The notes below the pieces were generated by a model that worked only from the letters and a program-made list of their open reading frames with translations, made no database searches and was not told where the DNA came from. Source: Coriobacteriaceae bacterium (GTDB taxonomy: Bacteria > Actinomycetota > Coriobacteriia > Coriobacteriales > Coriobacteriaceae). Taken from it: a DNA stretch of 64,000 nucleotides. Location: assembly GCA_902363125.1 (NCBI GenBank), contig CABIZD010000003.1, positions 62,001-126,000 on the forward strand. Direction: 5' to 3'. This document shows, piece after piece, positions 34,581-48,386 of this stretch (position 1 is its first letter; each line of letters starts with the position of its first letter). The position numbers and the translations under genes are program-made.

Positions 34581-34644
34581 TCGTTGCATTTAGGGAAAGA
34601 CGGGGATAATAGTCGTCTCGAATAACATTCTGAGAGGGGATCGC

Positions 34645-34908
34645 ATGATTTCGTTTGATTACAAGCCTCAGGGCGTGTGTGCTCGCAATATTCACCTTGA
34701 TCTTTCCGATGACGGCAACAAGGTGATGGGCGTTGAGTTTACCGGCGGCTGCGACGGCAATCTCAAGGCTATCTCCAAGCTGGTCGAGGGCGCTCCTGCC
34801 GATCGCGTAATCGAGGTTCTCGCCGGTAATACCTGCGGTATGAAAAAGACCTCCTGCGCCGACCAGCTTACACGCGCTATCGAGGCCGCTCGCACCGAGA
34901 TCGCCTAA
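34645..34908 (+). CDS. TSCPD-domain protein (TIGR03905 type)
   Basis: An 87-residue protein with the pattern FTGGCDGNLKAIS followed by CGMKKTSCADQL, which matches the short TSCPD domain also found as the C-terminal zinc-binding part of some ribonucleotide reductases. Stand-alone copies are common and of unknown function. Three conserved cysteines (GGC, TCG and TSC) could bind metal. The stop overlaps the next start by one base (TAATG). Confidence 0.85.
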   Translation: MISFDYKPQGVCARNIHLDLSDDGNKVMGVEFTGGCDGNLKAISKLVEGAPADRVIEVLAGNTCGMKKTSCADQLTRAIEAARTEIA

Positions 34909-36119
34909 TGGGTATCGCCGATCACATCAAGAACGGAATATCGCGTCGCGGCTTTGTACTCGGTGGGGCTGCCGCGGGCGCTGCCACGGTGCTTGCCGGA
35001 TGCTCGAAAAAAACGGGCACCAGCGATGATGCCGCCGGCGAGCCGCAGGTTATCAAGGATGATTCCAAAATCATCTCGATTACGGATGAGTACGAGGCAG
35101 TCGACATCGATCTTGAGCCGGCGGCGTCATGGACGCTGCCTCTGGGTACGCTGCTGTACTACTGCGACGGCGATTACGCCGCGGCGATGATGGCGCCCGC
35201 ATCGGCACTGCACGCCAACACACTCGGTGTGCTCAACCTGGGCGATGGCTCGCTTACCACATTAATCGAGGATCCTATCGAGGGCACGGGATATGCATTC
35301 TACGATGTCCGTGCCGGCGACAGCGTATTCGCGTGGGTTGAGATGAACTTTGCCAATTCATCGTGGAAGCTCTACGGTCAAAATCTGTCGGGCGCTTCGC
35401 TCTCTGGCGACGTGGTTGAGCTCGATCGAGGTGGCAAGGACTATGATCCGCCGCTGTTTACGGCGTTCGGGTCATCAGTCATCTGGTATAAAATGCCCTC
35501 GGCAGGTGGCAATAAAACGAGTAGCGATTCGTTTTGCTATCGTCGCTCACTTGATGAATCCAAGGCCGAGACAATTTGGAAATCGACGGGCCGCTTTGCA
35601 TCGGCCCCGCGCGCGAGCGACGGCATTTTGACCATCTCGCCGCGTGTCCGCAACGACGAGGGCGTCTACTACGGCATAACGGCAATCGATCTGACCGACG
35701 GCAACAACACCAAGCGTGCCCAGTTGGTCCTTCCTTCGTCAGTTTTGCCTTTCGAGGCCGTATATATGGGCGATACCTTCGTGTTTTCTATCGAGGCGGC
35801 CTATAGTGGCGTGGGCAGCCTGGGCAATATGGGCACGTATATCGGTAATGAAGGAGGGCCGTACCTCTTCCTGTCACGCGAGCCGCTCGCATGTGCGGCT
35901 GGCAAGAAGAATAAATACCTTGTTAAGGTACAGGCGTCGCATTTCCTGATCGACACCTCTGCCAAGACCTATGGCTCGCTGCTGTCGCCCGACCGCGCTT
36001 TGGAGTATGGCGATTATCCAGCTACGGCGGGAAAATCGGACTCATTCCTTACGTACGCCACGGTGCGCAACAGCCAGGGTATACCAGAGACGGTCACTGC
36101 ACGCCTATTCTCTCTTTAA
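34908..36119 (+). CDS. Tat-secreted lipoprotein, unknown function
   Basis: 403 residues. A twin-arginine signal (SRRGFVLGG, 12-20) runs into a lipobox LAGC with Cys32, so the mature protein is likely a lipoprotein outside the membrane. The rest shows repeated beta-strand-like segments (for example GDSVFAWVEMNFANSSWKLYG and GDTFVFSIEA) that suggest a propeller. I do not recognise the family. It is translationally coupled to the TSCPD gene. Confidence 0.8.
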   Translation: MGIADHIKNGISRRGFVLGGAAAGAATVLAGCSKKTGTSDDAAGEPQVIKDDSKIISITDEYEAVDIDLEPAASWTLPLGTLLYYCDGDYAAAMMAPASALHANTLGVLNLGDGSLTTLIEDPIEGTGYAFYDVRAGDSVFAWVEMNFANSSWKLYGQNLSGASLSGDVVELDRGGKDYDPPLFTAFGSSVIWYKMPSAGGNKTSSDSFCYRRSLDESKAETIWKSTGRFASAPRASDGILTISPRVRNDEGVYYGITAIDLTDGNNTKRAQLVLPSSVLPFEAVYMGDTFVFSIEAAYSGVGSLGNMGTYIGNEGGPYLFLSREPLACAAGKKNKYLVKVQASHFLIDTSAKTYGSLLSPDRALEYGDYPATAGKSDSFLTYATVRNSQGIPETVTARLFSL

Positions 36120-36272
36120 GCTTAGAGGGGTTAAAAAGGCGCCAACAGGGGAATAAACGCGTTGTAATTGTGAGTACCGCCCGCCGAGCTGCCGCGTCAT
36201 AGCGGCATCTGGCGGGCTCAGGTGCGTTAAAATGGGCTTGTTCTTAGCTAATTGAGACAGGGGGGCCGTGTT

Positions 36273-36995
36273 ATGGCTTCAGATGCAAAAAAGATTCTGC
36301 TGGTCGAGGATGAGAAGGCAATCCGTGACGCCGTCGCTGCCTATCTCGAGCGCGAAGGCTACTGGGTTGTGGGCGTCGGCGACGGCCAGTCCGCGATCGA
36401 GGAGTTCGAGAAGCATCAGTTCGACCTGGTCGTGCTCGACCTTATGCTCCCCAAGATCCCCGGCGAGCGCGTTTGCCGCACCATTCGCGATACCTCGGAT
36501 GTCCCCATCATCATGCTGACGGCTAAGGGCGAGATCGAGGACCGTATTATCGGTCTTGAGCTCGGCGCCGACGACTATCTGATTAAGCCGTTCTCGCCGC
36601 GCGAGCTCGTCGCCCGCGTTCGCGCTCTGTTCCGCCGTGCCCATCAGGCCGACGAGCCCGCCGTCGAGGTACTCGACTTCGGCGATCTGGTCATCGATAT
36701 CTCGGGCCACAAGATCTTGGTCGAGGGCAAGGAAGTCGATCTGACGGCTTCCGAGTTCAAGCTGCTCACCACACTTGCCCGTCATCCCGGCCGTGTGTAT
36801 AACCGCATGGAGCTGGTCGAGAAAGTGCTCGGGTATGACTTTGAGGGCTATGAGCGCACCATCGATAGCCACGTGAAGAATCTTCGCGCCAAGCTGGGCG
36901 ATGATCCCAAGAAGCCCAAGTGGCTCTACACCGTCCATGGTGTCGGCTATCGCTTCGAGGCTCCGGCCAAGACCGATAAGTCGGACGAGAAATAG
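36273..36995 (+). CDS. OmpR-family response regulator
   Basis: 240 residues. The receiver domain has VEDE at 11-14, the phospho-accepting Asp56 in VVLDLMLP, the Thr of MLTAKG and a Lys in LIKPFSP. A C-terminal winged helix ends with SHVKNLRAKLGDD and VHGVGYRFE. The ATG at 36273 follows AGGGGGG. A longer frame from 36252 is less likely. The kinase gene follows after 11 bp, so the two form a two-component system. The symmetric stem at 36179-36217 lies in its upstream region. Confidence 0.95.
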   Translation: MASDAKKILLVEDEKAIRDAVAAYLEREGYWVVGVGDGQSAIEEFEKHQFDLVVLDLMLPKIPGERVCRTIRDTSDVPIIMLTAKGEIEDRIIGLELGADDYLIKPFSPRELVARVRALFRRAHQADEPAVEVLDFGDLVIDISGHKILVEGKEVDLTASEFKLLTTLARHPGRVYNRMELVEKVLGYDFEGYERTIDSHVKNLRAKLGDDPKKPKWLYTVHGVGYRFEAPAKTDKSDEK

Positions 36996-37006
36996 GGAAA
37001 TCACAT

Positions 37007-38572
37007 ATGACACCTGCGCGCTTTGAAATCGGACAAAAGCACAAGCAGGAGAGCGAGGCGGGTTCCAAGGCTAGTTGGAACACGCCTCGTTCCGATTCAC
37101 GGCCAACGATGAGCTATCCCTCGCGCATGGCACTTGCTTTTGCTCTGACATCGCTCATGACGGTATTGGTGCTGGTGGGCGTTGTCTCTGTTGTGTGGGG
37201 CACGGTCTTTTCGGATTACACACGCTCCAATATCGTCGAAATCGCAAATTCCGCTGCCGAGAAGTTGGCGACCTCATATGAGGAAAACGGCTCTTGGACC
37301 GCGGGAGAACTGCGCACGGTCGCAACGTCGAGTTTGGTTTCCGACGATCTGGGCATGCAGGTCGTCAATAAAAAGGGTGTGATCGTTTATGACGATTCCT
37401 GGCCCTCGGCAAGCGCCACCGCCGATGTACGCGAAAACCAGGCTACGACCGACGACACGAGCGGCAAGAGGGCATCGCATAGCCCGGTCTCGTCTGCTCC
37501 AACCGACTCCGATAGCGTTGCTAACGTCGAGATTGTAACGTCTTCCGGCGAGCATGTCGGACAGGTAAAGCTGTGGGCCATCGGCTCCGACGCTCTGCTC
37601 ACCAAGGCGGACTCTGCGTTTAGGGAGAAGACCTTTAACGCCATGGCCCTCGCCGCGGTTGTTGCAATCTGCATTTCGGTCGTTATCGGATCGCTCGTGT
37701 CGCGCATGCTCACCAAACCGATTCATCGCATCACCAGTACCGCAAAGCAAATCCGTGACGGCGACCTGTCGGCTCGCACGGGGCTGCGCGGTGATGACGA
37801 GATCGATCAGCTGGGTGAGACCTTCGATGAGATGGCCACCTCGCTCGAGAAGGATATGAAACACGAGAAGCGCCTGACCTCGGATGTCGCACACGAGCTG
37901 CGCACGCCGCTTATGGCGATGCTTGCGACGGTCGAGGCCATGCAGGACGGCGTGTATCCCACCGACGATGAGCATTTGGAGACCGTTGCTTCCGAGACGC
38001 GTCGCCTGGCTCGTCTGGTGCAGCAGATGCTCGACCTGTCGCGCATGGAAAACAGCACGGCTCCGCTCAACCTTGAGCCGGTGGACATGGTTCCTTTCGT
38101 GCGATCGATTGTGAACGGCCAGGAGCGTCTGTTTGCCGACCGCGATCTGCGCCTGCGTTTTGCGGACGAGACCCAGGGTCACGACGATGTCGTCGAAGCC
38201 GATCCCGACATGATCACGCAATGTGTTATCAACCTCATGAGCAACGCCATGCGCTACACCCCCGAGGGCGGTTGGGTCGTGGTGTCGGTGCTCAGTGACC
38301 GCAGGCACGTCAGCATTGCCGTTTCTGATACCGGCATCGGTATTGCCAAGGACGATCTGTCGCGCATTTTCGGGCGGTTTTGGCGCGCCGATGCCAGCCG
38401 CGCCCGCGAAGCTGGCGGCCTGGGCGTCGGCCTCGCCGTGACCAAGCAGATCGTCGAGCGTCACCATGGCTACATATCCGTGGAGTCGGAGCTTGGAAAG
38501 GGTACGACTTTTACAATTCATCTGCCCCGCGAGCACACGGCGGACGCGGCATCTACTACAATGGAGCACTAG
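37007..38572 (+). CDS. Sensor histidine kinase
   Basis: 521 residues. Two membrane helices (about 45-68 and 207-230) enclose an extracytoplasmic sensor of about 130 residues. A HAMP linker (MLTKPIHRITSTAKQIRDGDL) leads to the HisKA domain with the phosphorylated His in DVAHELRTPL near 297. The ATPase part has N box NLMSNAMRYTPEGG, G1 DTGIGIAKDDL, F box FGRFWRAD and G2 GGLGVGLAV. It is the partner of the upstream regulator. The stimulus is not evident from sequence. Confidence 0.94.
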   Translation: MTPARFEIGQKHKQESEAGSKASWNTPRSDSRPTMSYPSRMALAFALTSLMTVLVLVGVVSVVWGTVFSDYTRSNIVEIANSAAEKLATSYEENGSWTAGELRTVATSSLVSDDLGMQVVNKKGVIVYDDSWPSASATADVRENQATTDDTSGKRASHSPVSSAPTDSDSVANVEIVTSSGEHVGQVKLWAIGSDALLTKADSAFREKTFNAMALAAVVAICISVVIGSLVSRMLTKPIHRITSTAKQIRDGDLSARTGLRGDDEIDQLGETFDEMATSLEKDMKHEKRLTSDVAHELRTPLMAMLATVEAMQDGVYPTDDEHLETVASETRRLARLVQQMLDLSRMENSTAPLNLEPVDMVPFVRSIVNGQERLFADRDLRLRFADETQGHDDVVEADPDMITQCVINLMSNAMRYTPEGGWVVVSVLSDRRHVSIAVSDTGIGIAKDDLSRIFGRFWRADASRAREAGGLGVGLAVTKQIVERHHGYISVESELGKGTTFTIHLPREHTADAASTTMEH

Positions 38573-38681
38573 CTTTTCGCTATTCGGTGAAGGAGGGGCC
38601 GCGTCCCTGCCGCTCCGAGTTTGCGAAAACATGCGGGAAAGAACCCGCATTTCTGTCGTATTTAGGTAAGGAGTGACTCAC

Positions 38682-39569
38682 GTGACAACGATGGAGCGTC
38701 GTCCGGATTCCCGTGGCAAGGTTCGTGATATCTACGATGCCGGTGAAAACCTGCTGATGGTCGCCACCGACCGCATTTCTGCGTTCGACTTCATTCTTCC
38801 CGACGAGATTCCGTTTAAGGGAGAGGTGCTCAATCGCATCTCGGCATTCTGGTTCGATAAGTTTGCCGACATCGTCCCCAACCATCTCGTTTCCATCGAC
38901 CCGGCGGATTTCCCCGAGGAGTTTGCTGAGTATCGTGACTACCTCGCTGGCCGCGCCATGCTGGTTAAGAAGGCCCAGACGATTCCTATCGAGTGCATCG
39001 TCCGCGGCTATCTGACCGGTTCGGGCAAGAAGACCTATGACGAGAACGGCACCGTCTGCGGCATTCAGCTGCCCGAGGGTCTGACCGAGGCCTCCAAGCT
39101 TCCCGAGCCGCTGTTCACGCCGTCCACGAAGGCCGAGATCGGCGACCACGACGAGAACATTTCGTTCGAGCGTTGCTGCGAGATCGTGGGTGAGGACATC
39201 GCCGCGCAGATTCGCGACCTTTCCCTCAAGATCTACAAGGCCGCTGCCGAGTACGCCGCGACCCGTGGCATCATCATTGCCGACACCAAGTTCGAGTTTG
39301 GTGTTATTGATGGCAAGGTCACGCTGATCGACGAGTGCCTCACGCCCGACTCCAGCCGTTTCTGGCCTGCTGCCAGCTACGAGGAGGGCAAGATCCAGCC
39401 TAGCTACGACAAGCAATTCGTCCGCAATTGGCTCAAGGCCAACTGGGATATGACGGGGGAGACCCCGCACCTGCCCGCCGAGGTCATCGATGGCACGTCC
39501 GAGCGCTATCGCGAGGCCTTCCAGATCATCACGGGCTCCCAGTTCACAAGCATGAAGGAGAACGCATAA
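38682..39569 (+). CDS. purC: Phosphoribosylaminoimidazole-succinocarboxamide synthase
   Basis: A 295-residue enzyme of purine synthesis that joins aspartate to CAIR. Motifs include GKVRDIYDAG near 9-18, TDRISAFDF, and the SAICAR signatures IECIVRGYLTGSGKK and LIDECLTPDSSRFWP. I chose GTG at 38682, 8 nt behind AAGGAG, over GTG at 38673 that overlaps the Shine-Dalgarno. The next gene starts directly after the stop. Confidence 0.96.
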   Translation: MTTMERRPDSRGKVRDIYDAGENLLMVATDRISAFDFILPDEIPFKGEVLNRISAFWFDKFADIVPNHLVSIDPADFPEEFAEYRDYLAGRAMLVKKAQTIPIECIVRGYLTGSGKKTYDENGTVCGIQLPEGLTEASKLPEPLFTPSTKAEIGDHDENISFERCCEIVGEDIAAQIRDLSLKIYKAAAEYAATRGIIIADTKFEFGVIDGKVTLIDECLTPDSSRFWPAASYEEGKIQPSYDKQFVRNWLKANWDMTGETPHLPAEVIDGTSERYREAFQIITGSQFTSMKENA

Positions 39570-40145
39570 GTGAGTACCCGTAGCGCCACGAACAAGCGCA
39601 CGCAATCCCACGAAGTTACCGGGGTTGCGCGCAAGTCTGCCGCATCTGCTAAGCCCGCCCGCCAAGCAGCGAGCTCCGTTCGCGTCGTGCCGGCTTCGTC
39701 TAAGGCACGCCGCAAAGAGCTCGAGAAGGGCGAGAACCTCGAGGGCCTCTCTAAAGAGGAGAAGCGCGCCCGCAAGGCTAAGCAGCGCGCCAAGGAGGAC
39801 CGCATCTATACGGTGTCGAATATCCTCCTCAAGCAGGACGAGGACTACACCAAGCGCCGTCGCATCTGGTGGATTGTGCTCGCCATTGGCATGGTACTCG
39901 TCGTGGCAATTTGGGCTTCGCTCTACTTCGCTCCCGGCGGCACGGTGTCCAGTCCCGTCCAGATGGTCGGCATTGTTTTGTCCTATGTCATCATCTTAGG
40001 TGACTTTATCTACGACTTCGCTCGTATTCGTCCCTTGCGCAACATGTACCGCGCGCAGGCCGAGGGCATGTCCGAGAACAAGCTCAACGCTCTTATCGAG
40101 CGCGCAGCTGCCGAGGAGGACAAGAAGGACTCCAAGAAGAAGTAG
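39570..40145 (+). CDS. Membrane protein with long basic N-terminus, unknown function
   Basis: 191 residues. The first 75 are Lys/Arg/Ala/Ser-rich and probably disordered and helical (GLSKEEKRARKAKQRAKEDR). Two membrane helices follow (about 96-118 and 126-148). The tail is charged and ends KKDSKKK. The GTG start comes immediately after the purC stop, so it is cotranscribed. I do not recognise the family. Confidence 0.75.
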   Translation: MSTRSATNKRTQSHEVTGVARKSAASAKPARQAASSVRVVPASSKARRKELEKGENLEGLSKEEKRARKAKQRAKEDRIYTVSNILLKQDEDYTKRRRIWWIVLAIGMVLVVAIWASLYFAPGGTVSSPVQMVGIVLSYVIILGDFIYDFARIRPLRNMYRAQAEGMSENKLNALIERAAAEEDKKDSKKK

Positions 40146-40175
40146 CGTTTGCATACATACTTATCGCTAAGATAT

Positions 40176-40207
40176 AAGGCGCGTCGTTTTTGCGGCGCGC
40201 CTTTTTA
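40176..40207 (+). terminator. Terminator after purC operon
   Basis: An 8-bp stem AAGGCGCG / CGCGCCTT with a 12-nt loop that itself can pair partly, followed by five T. Confidence 0.85.
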
Positions 40208-40234
40208 CTGTTCTATAGATAGATGGAGTGGCAC

Positions 40235-41515
40235 ATGATTCGAGCTGCCCTGACGGTCGAAGAAGCTCTGGAGGGCATGAAGGCCCTGGAGCCCAAGATT
40301 AAAAACTATGCGCGTCTGGTTGTCCGCAAGGGCGTAAACGTCAAGCCCGGCCAGGAGGTTGTCGTTCAGTCTCCGGTCGAGTGCGCGCCTTTTGCCCGCT
40401 TGGTGGTCGCGGAGGCTTATGTCGCCGGCGCTGGCCATGTGACGGTCATTTGGGCCGATGATGCCGTGACGAGGCTCACGTACGAGCATGTCGATAAAAG
40501 CTATTTTGAGCAGACGCCCGAGTGGAAGCGCCTGCAGCTTGATTCCTTGGCCCAGGACGGTGCCTGCTTTATCTTTATCGATGGTGCGGATCCTGCGGCT
40601 CTCAAGGGTATCGATCCCGCCAAGCCGGCCGCGGCATCCAAGGCGAGGAACACGCAGTGCAAGGTCTTCCGCCGTGGACTGGACTACAACATCAACCCGT
40701 GGTGCATCGCCGGCGCGCCGGTCGTGGCTTGGGCGCGCGAGGTGTTCCCGGGAGACGCCGATGAGGTTGCAATCTATAAGCTGTGGAATGCGATTCTGCA
40801 CACCGCTCGTGCCGATGGCCAGGACCCGGAGAGCGACTGGGAGCTTCATGACGCGGCGTTCGAAAAGAACTTGCGCTTCCTGAACGACAATCGTTTTGAC
40901 CACCTGCATTACACCGCGGCAAATGGAACCGATCTGACGATTGGCATGACGAAGGGTCACGAGTGGGCCGGTGGCAAGGGCAGGACGCCCGATGGACATC
41001 CCTTCTTCCCCAACATCCCCACCGAGGAGGTCTTCACCTCGCCTGATCGTATGCGTGCCGACGGTATCGTGTATTCGGCTATGCCGCTCATTCACCACGG
41101 CAATAAAGTCGACGATTTTTGGATTAAGTTCGAGGGCGGCCGCGTGGTGGACTACGACGCCCGCGTGGGCAAGGCAACGCTCGCAAGTATCATCGATACT
41201 GACGAGGGCGCTGCTCACCTGGGAGAGGTCGCGCTCATTTCCAAGAACACGCCGATCCGCGAAAGTGGTGTTCTGTTCTACGATACGCTCTATGACGAGA
41301 ACGCCAGCTGCCACCTTGCGCTGGGCGTCGGCTTCCCCGAGTGCATCGAGGGCGGATATGATATGTCCAAAGAAGAGCTCCTAGAGCATGGCGTCAACGT
41401 TTCGAGCACGCACGTCGACTTTATGATTGGCACGGACGATATCGATATTGCGGGCATTACGCCTGATGGACGTGAAGTTGTGATTTTCCAGAACGGCCAA
41501 TGGAGTTGGGAATAG
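40235..41515 (+). CDS. Aminopeptidase, M29 family
   Basis: 426 residues. The sequence matches M29 metal-dependent aminopeptidases such as AmpS and aminopeptidase T: KNYARLVVRKGVNVKPGQEV at the N-terminus, a central TKGHEWAGGKGRTPDG metal region, PTEEVFTSPD, and a C-terminal HVDFMIGTDDIDIAGIT. The enzyme removes N-terminal residues from peptides in the cytoplasm. I chose ATG at 40235 with GGAG 6 nt upstream; the ATG at 40223 overlaps this site. The 3' end of the gene contains the -35 element of the tRNA-Lys promoter. Confidence 0.93.
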   Translation: MIRAALTVEEALEGMKALEPKIKNYARLVVRKGVNVKPGQEVVVQSPVECAPFARLVVAEAYVAGAGHVTVIWADDAVTRLTYEHVDKSYFEQTPEWKRLQLDSLAQDGACFIFIDGADPAALKGIDPAKPAAASKARNTQCKVFRRGLDYNINPWCIAGAPVVAWAREVFPGDADEVAIYKLWNAILHTARADGQDPESDWELHDAAFEKNLRFLNDNRFDHLHYTAANGTDLTIGMTKGHEWAGGKGRTPDGHPFFPNIPTEEVFTSPDRMRADGIVYSAMPLIHHGNKVDDFWIKFEGGRVVDYDARVGKATLASIIDTDEGAAHLGEVALISKNTPIRESGVLFYDTLYDENASCHLALGVGFPECIEGGYDMSKEELLEHGVNVSSTHVDFMIGTDDIDIAGITPDGREVVIFQNGQWSWE

Positions 41516-41534
41516 CCCCAGACCGTGGTACAAT
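41506..41534 (+). promoter_or_regulatory. tRNA-Lys promoter overlapping the aminopeptidase stop
   Basis: TTGGGA (41506-41511) and TACAAT (41529-41534) with a 17-bp spacer. The -35 element lies inside the last aminopeptidase codons. Confidence 0.75.
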
Positions 41535-41543
41535 GCCACCCGC

Positions 41544-41616
41544 GGGCCGTTAGCTCAGCTGGCAGAGCAGGGGACTTTTAATCCCAAGGTCCAGGGTTCG
41601 AACCCCTGACGGCCCA
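41544..41616 (+). tRNA. tRNA-Lys (TTT)
   Basis: A 73-nt cloverleaf with acceptor GGGCCGT paired with ACGGCCC, anticodon TTT in ACTTTTAA, T loop TTCGAAC and discriminator A. The next bases are CCC, not CCA, so unlike the other tRNAs here it needs CCA added after transcription. Confidence 0.95.
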
Positions 41617-41633
41617 CCCAAAGATTGTTGAGA

Positions 41634-41804
41634 CGGTCAACTTCGGTTTGCCGTCTTTTTTGTCGCCCTTTCATGGGTTCGAACCCGTCGGGGGGCGCGG
41701 AGCTGAGTAAACGCGCGAGCGTTTGCCAGCGCAGCGCGCAAGGCGCGAAAGCGCCGCAGCGGCCGCCTGCGAAGCAGGCTGAACCCCTGACGGCCCACCC
41801 AAAG
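41634..41804 (+). repeat. Hairpin array B ending in a copy of the tRNA-Lys 3' end
   Basis: A terminator-like start (CGGTC...GCCGTC then six T) is followed by a T-arm-like GGGTTCGAACCCG and three stems: AAACGC-GCGA-GCGTTT (41709-41724), GGCGC-GAAA-GCGCC (41742-41755) and GCCTGC-GAA-GCAGGC (41765-41779). It ends with 24 nt (41781-41804) identical to 41600-41623 at the tRNA-Lys 3' end. Stem order, spacing words (AAGG, GCAGC) and loops match array A. Confidence 0.82.
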
Positions 41805-41817
41805 AAAGGAAAAAGAA

Positions 41818-42615
41818 ATGAAAACAGATAGATACGGAATTAGCGGCAGCACATTAAAGATAATAGCGGCCATCTCGATGGTTCTCGATCATGTAAGCAG
41901 GATCGTCCTGACCAATGGAATCATGACTCACGCATCGTACAATCAGATATCAGACGAACAGTGGGCGATTCTAAGCGAGGCTTCGGATGTGCTTCATGTT
42001 CTTGGCAGAATTGCATTTCCCTTATTTTGCTTTTTGATAGTTGAGGGATTTTTGCACACTCATGACATAAAGAAGTACCTGCGAAATATGCTTGTCTTCG
42101 CAATCATTGCGGAGCCCATATACGATTTCGTTCAAACCGGGCAGCTATTTGACCTTCGGCAACAGAATGTTATGTATGAGCTCCTGCTTTCCTTGGTCTT
42201 TTTGATTATTCTGGAAAAGATACAAAGTCTTTCAAAATGGAAGAGGCACATTGCAGAAATTGCTCTGATTGTTTTGACAGCACTGGCAGCTGAATACACT
42301 AAGCTGGATGGCGGTGCGTATGGCATTCTGCTTGTGGCTGCATTCTATTTATTCCACGACAGCAAAGCTAAGATGTTCTTTGCTGCAGTATGTGCAGTGC
42401 TCCTTTCGTCATGCCATATAATTGGCGGCGGATTTGAGTTCACTACAGCTAATATTTTTAATCCTGATGTTGCTGCCGCGATAATTTCGTTGTTGCTTAT
42501 CAATCTTTATAATGGCAAGCGAGGGCTGAAGCTGAAATATTTCTTCTACATTTTCTATCCGGCACATCTTGCTCTGCTTTATGGTGTCTCGCTTATTGTT
42601 TTGAACTGTCTTTAA
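41818..42615 (+). CDS. TraX family membrane protein
   Basis: A 265-residue polytopic membrane protein with about eight helices. The start GSTLKIIAAISMVLDHVSR and the GRIAFPLFCFLIVEGFLHT motif are typical of the TraX family. TraX acetylates pilin on the F plasmid; chromosomal homologues in Gram-positive bacteria are of unknown role and probably transfer acyl groups. Codons are AT-rich compared with neighbours, and the gene lies between two copies of a 55-bp repeat, which points to recent acquisition. AGGAAAAAGAA precedes the ATG. Confidence 0.88.
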   Translation: MKTDRYGISGSTLKIIAAISMVLDHVSRIVLTNGIMTHASYNQISDEQWAILSEASDVLHVLGRIAFPLFCFLIVEGFLHTHDIKKYLRNMLVFAIIAEPIYDFVQTGQLFDLRQQNVMYELLLSLVFLIILEKIQSLSKWKRHIAEIALIVLTALAAEYTKLDGGAYGILLVAAFYLFHDSKAKMFFAAVCAVLLSSCHIIGGGFEFTTANIFNPDVAAAIISLLLINLYNGKRGLKLKYFFYIFYPAHLALLYGVSLIVLNCL

Positions 42616-42637
42616 AAACTCTCAAACAAGTCTCTGA

Positions 42638-42916
42638 AAGCAGAAACAAATTGACCCTAAGACTGCTTGTGAATTTCCGGAAGACCTGAGAGATGCGAGG
42701 ATAGACAACGAGGGCTGCAGAAAGATGCTTCTCAGTTCTCTGGCGGATCGCATGAATCTGTATGAGGATCACTTCCACACACTCATTGATAACAGTGATA
42801 AACACGGCAGATCCTCAAAACATGAGACTGCGAAGGTCGAAAGATGCTTCGAAAGCATGAATGGCAGCGAGAAAACGAGTTCGGAAGCACCCTCTGGATG
42901 CTCCAGCATAGAATAG
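42638..42916 (+). pseudogene. Open remnant downstream of traX
   Basis: 92 codons without a stop from 42638 to the TAG at 42914. The protein-like beginning (DPKTACEFPEDLRDARIDNE) precedes the first possible start, ATG at 42725, which would leave only 63 residues. No ribosome site is seen. It looks like a decayed gene brought in with traX. I do not recognise the family. Confidence 0.35.
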
Positions 42917-42920
42917 AAAG

Positions 42921-42976
42921 CGGTCAACTTCGGTTGGCTGTCTTTTTTTGTCGCCCTTTCATGGGTTCGAACCCGT
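42921..42976 (+). repeat. Direct repeat of the tRNA-Lys downstream block
   Basis: 56 nt that repeat 41634-41688 with about three substitutions and one extra T, including the terminator T run and the T-arm-like GGGTTCGAACCCG. It marks the right edge of the traX segment. Confidence 0.85.
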
Positions 42977-43504
42977 ATCTATCTATATATAAGAACGCTT
43001 GGCGAACAAAACCCGCCTTTTACCGATGGGAAACAAATAGCTGATGCCTTTGGGGTAAAGTAGCGCTCCAGAGATGACCGATGTCTCAATACTCATAAAA
43101 CAGCTGGTCATCGCCAATATCAGAAGCCAATGCTTCAGTTATAACCTCAGGGACGCGACTGAGGGACATATTCGTTTGTGAACAAATTATGGAGTGCGCG
43201 ATTCCCGCCCCCGGGGCCCCTCCGGTCTGGCAATATATCTCCTTGCCGCGCGGCCCGGTGGAACCGGATGAGCCGCGGGGCGTGCACCTTGAGAACCGGA
43301 TACTGCGAGGATGGACACACCAGTTGTGTCGCATCCGGGCAGACATCGAACCATTTGAAATGGTCTAACTTGGATTTGTTTTTCGCAAGGCCGCCGAGAG
43401 GCGGCCCCGAGAAATTCCTTTTCCTATACTAAAACCATATGAATCGAACGGAACCGATCAGCGAATGACTGAGAGGACCGGACGGGCTCGAAGCCCATAT
43501 ATTT
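42977..43504. promoter_or_regulatory. Upstream and leader region of the rRNA operon
   Basis: No complete gene. A short minus-strand tail at 43086-43169 reads like the end of a protein (VPEVITEALASDIGDD). From about 43200 the sequence becomes GC-rich and contains CACCTTGAGAACCGG near 43286, which recurs as ACCTTGAGAGCCGC near 45131 in the spacer. ACCATTTGAAATGGT (43350-43364) and GGCCGCC...GGCGGCC (43389-43406) are stems. TATACT at 43425-43430 is a possible -10; I could not find a good -35. Confidence 0.5.

Positions 43505-48386
<4,882 letters not shown>

Noticed and set aside
41625..41873. Short frames in both directions through array B
   Set aside because: They are created by the hairpin repeats and the copied tRNA tail; no ribosome site or homology.
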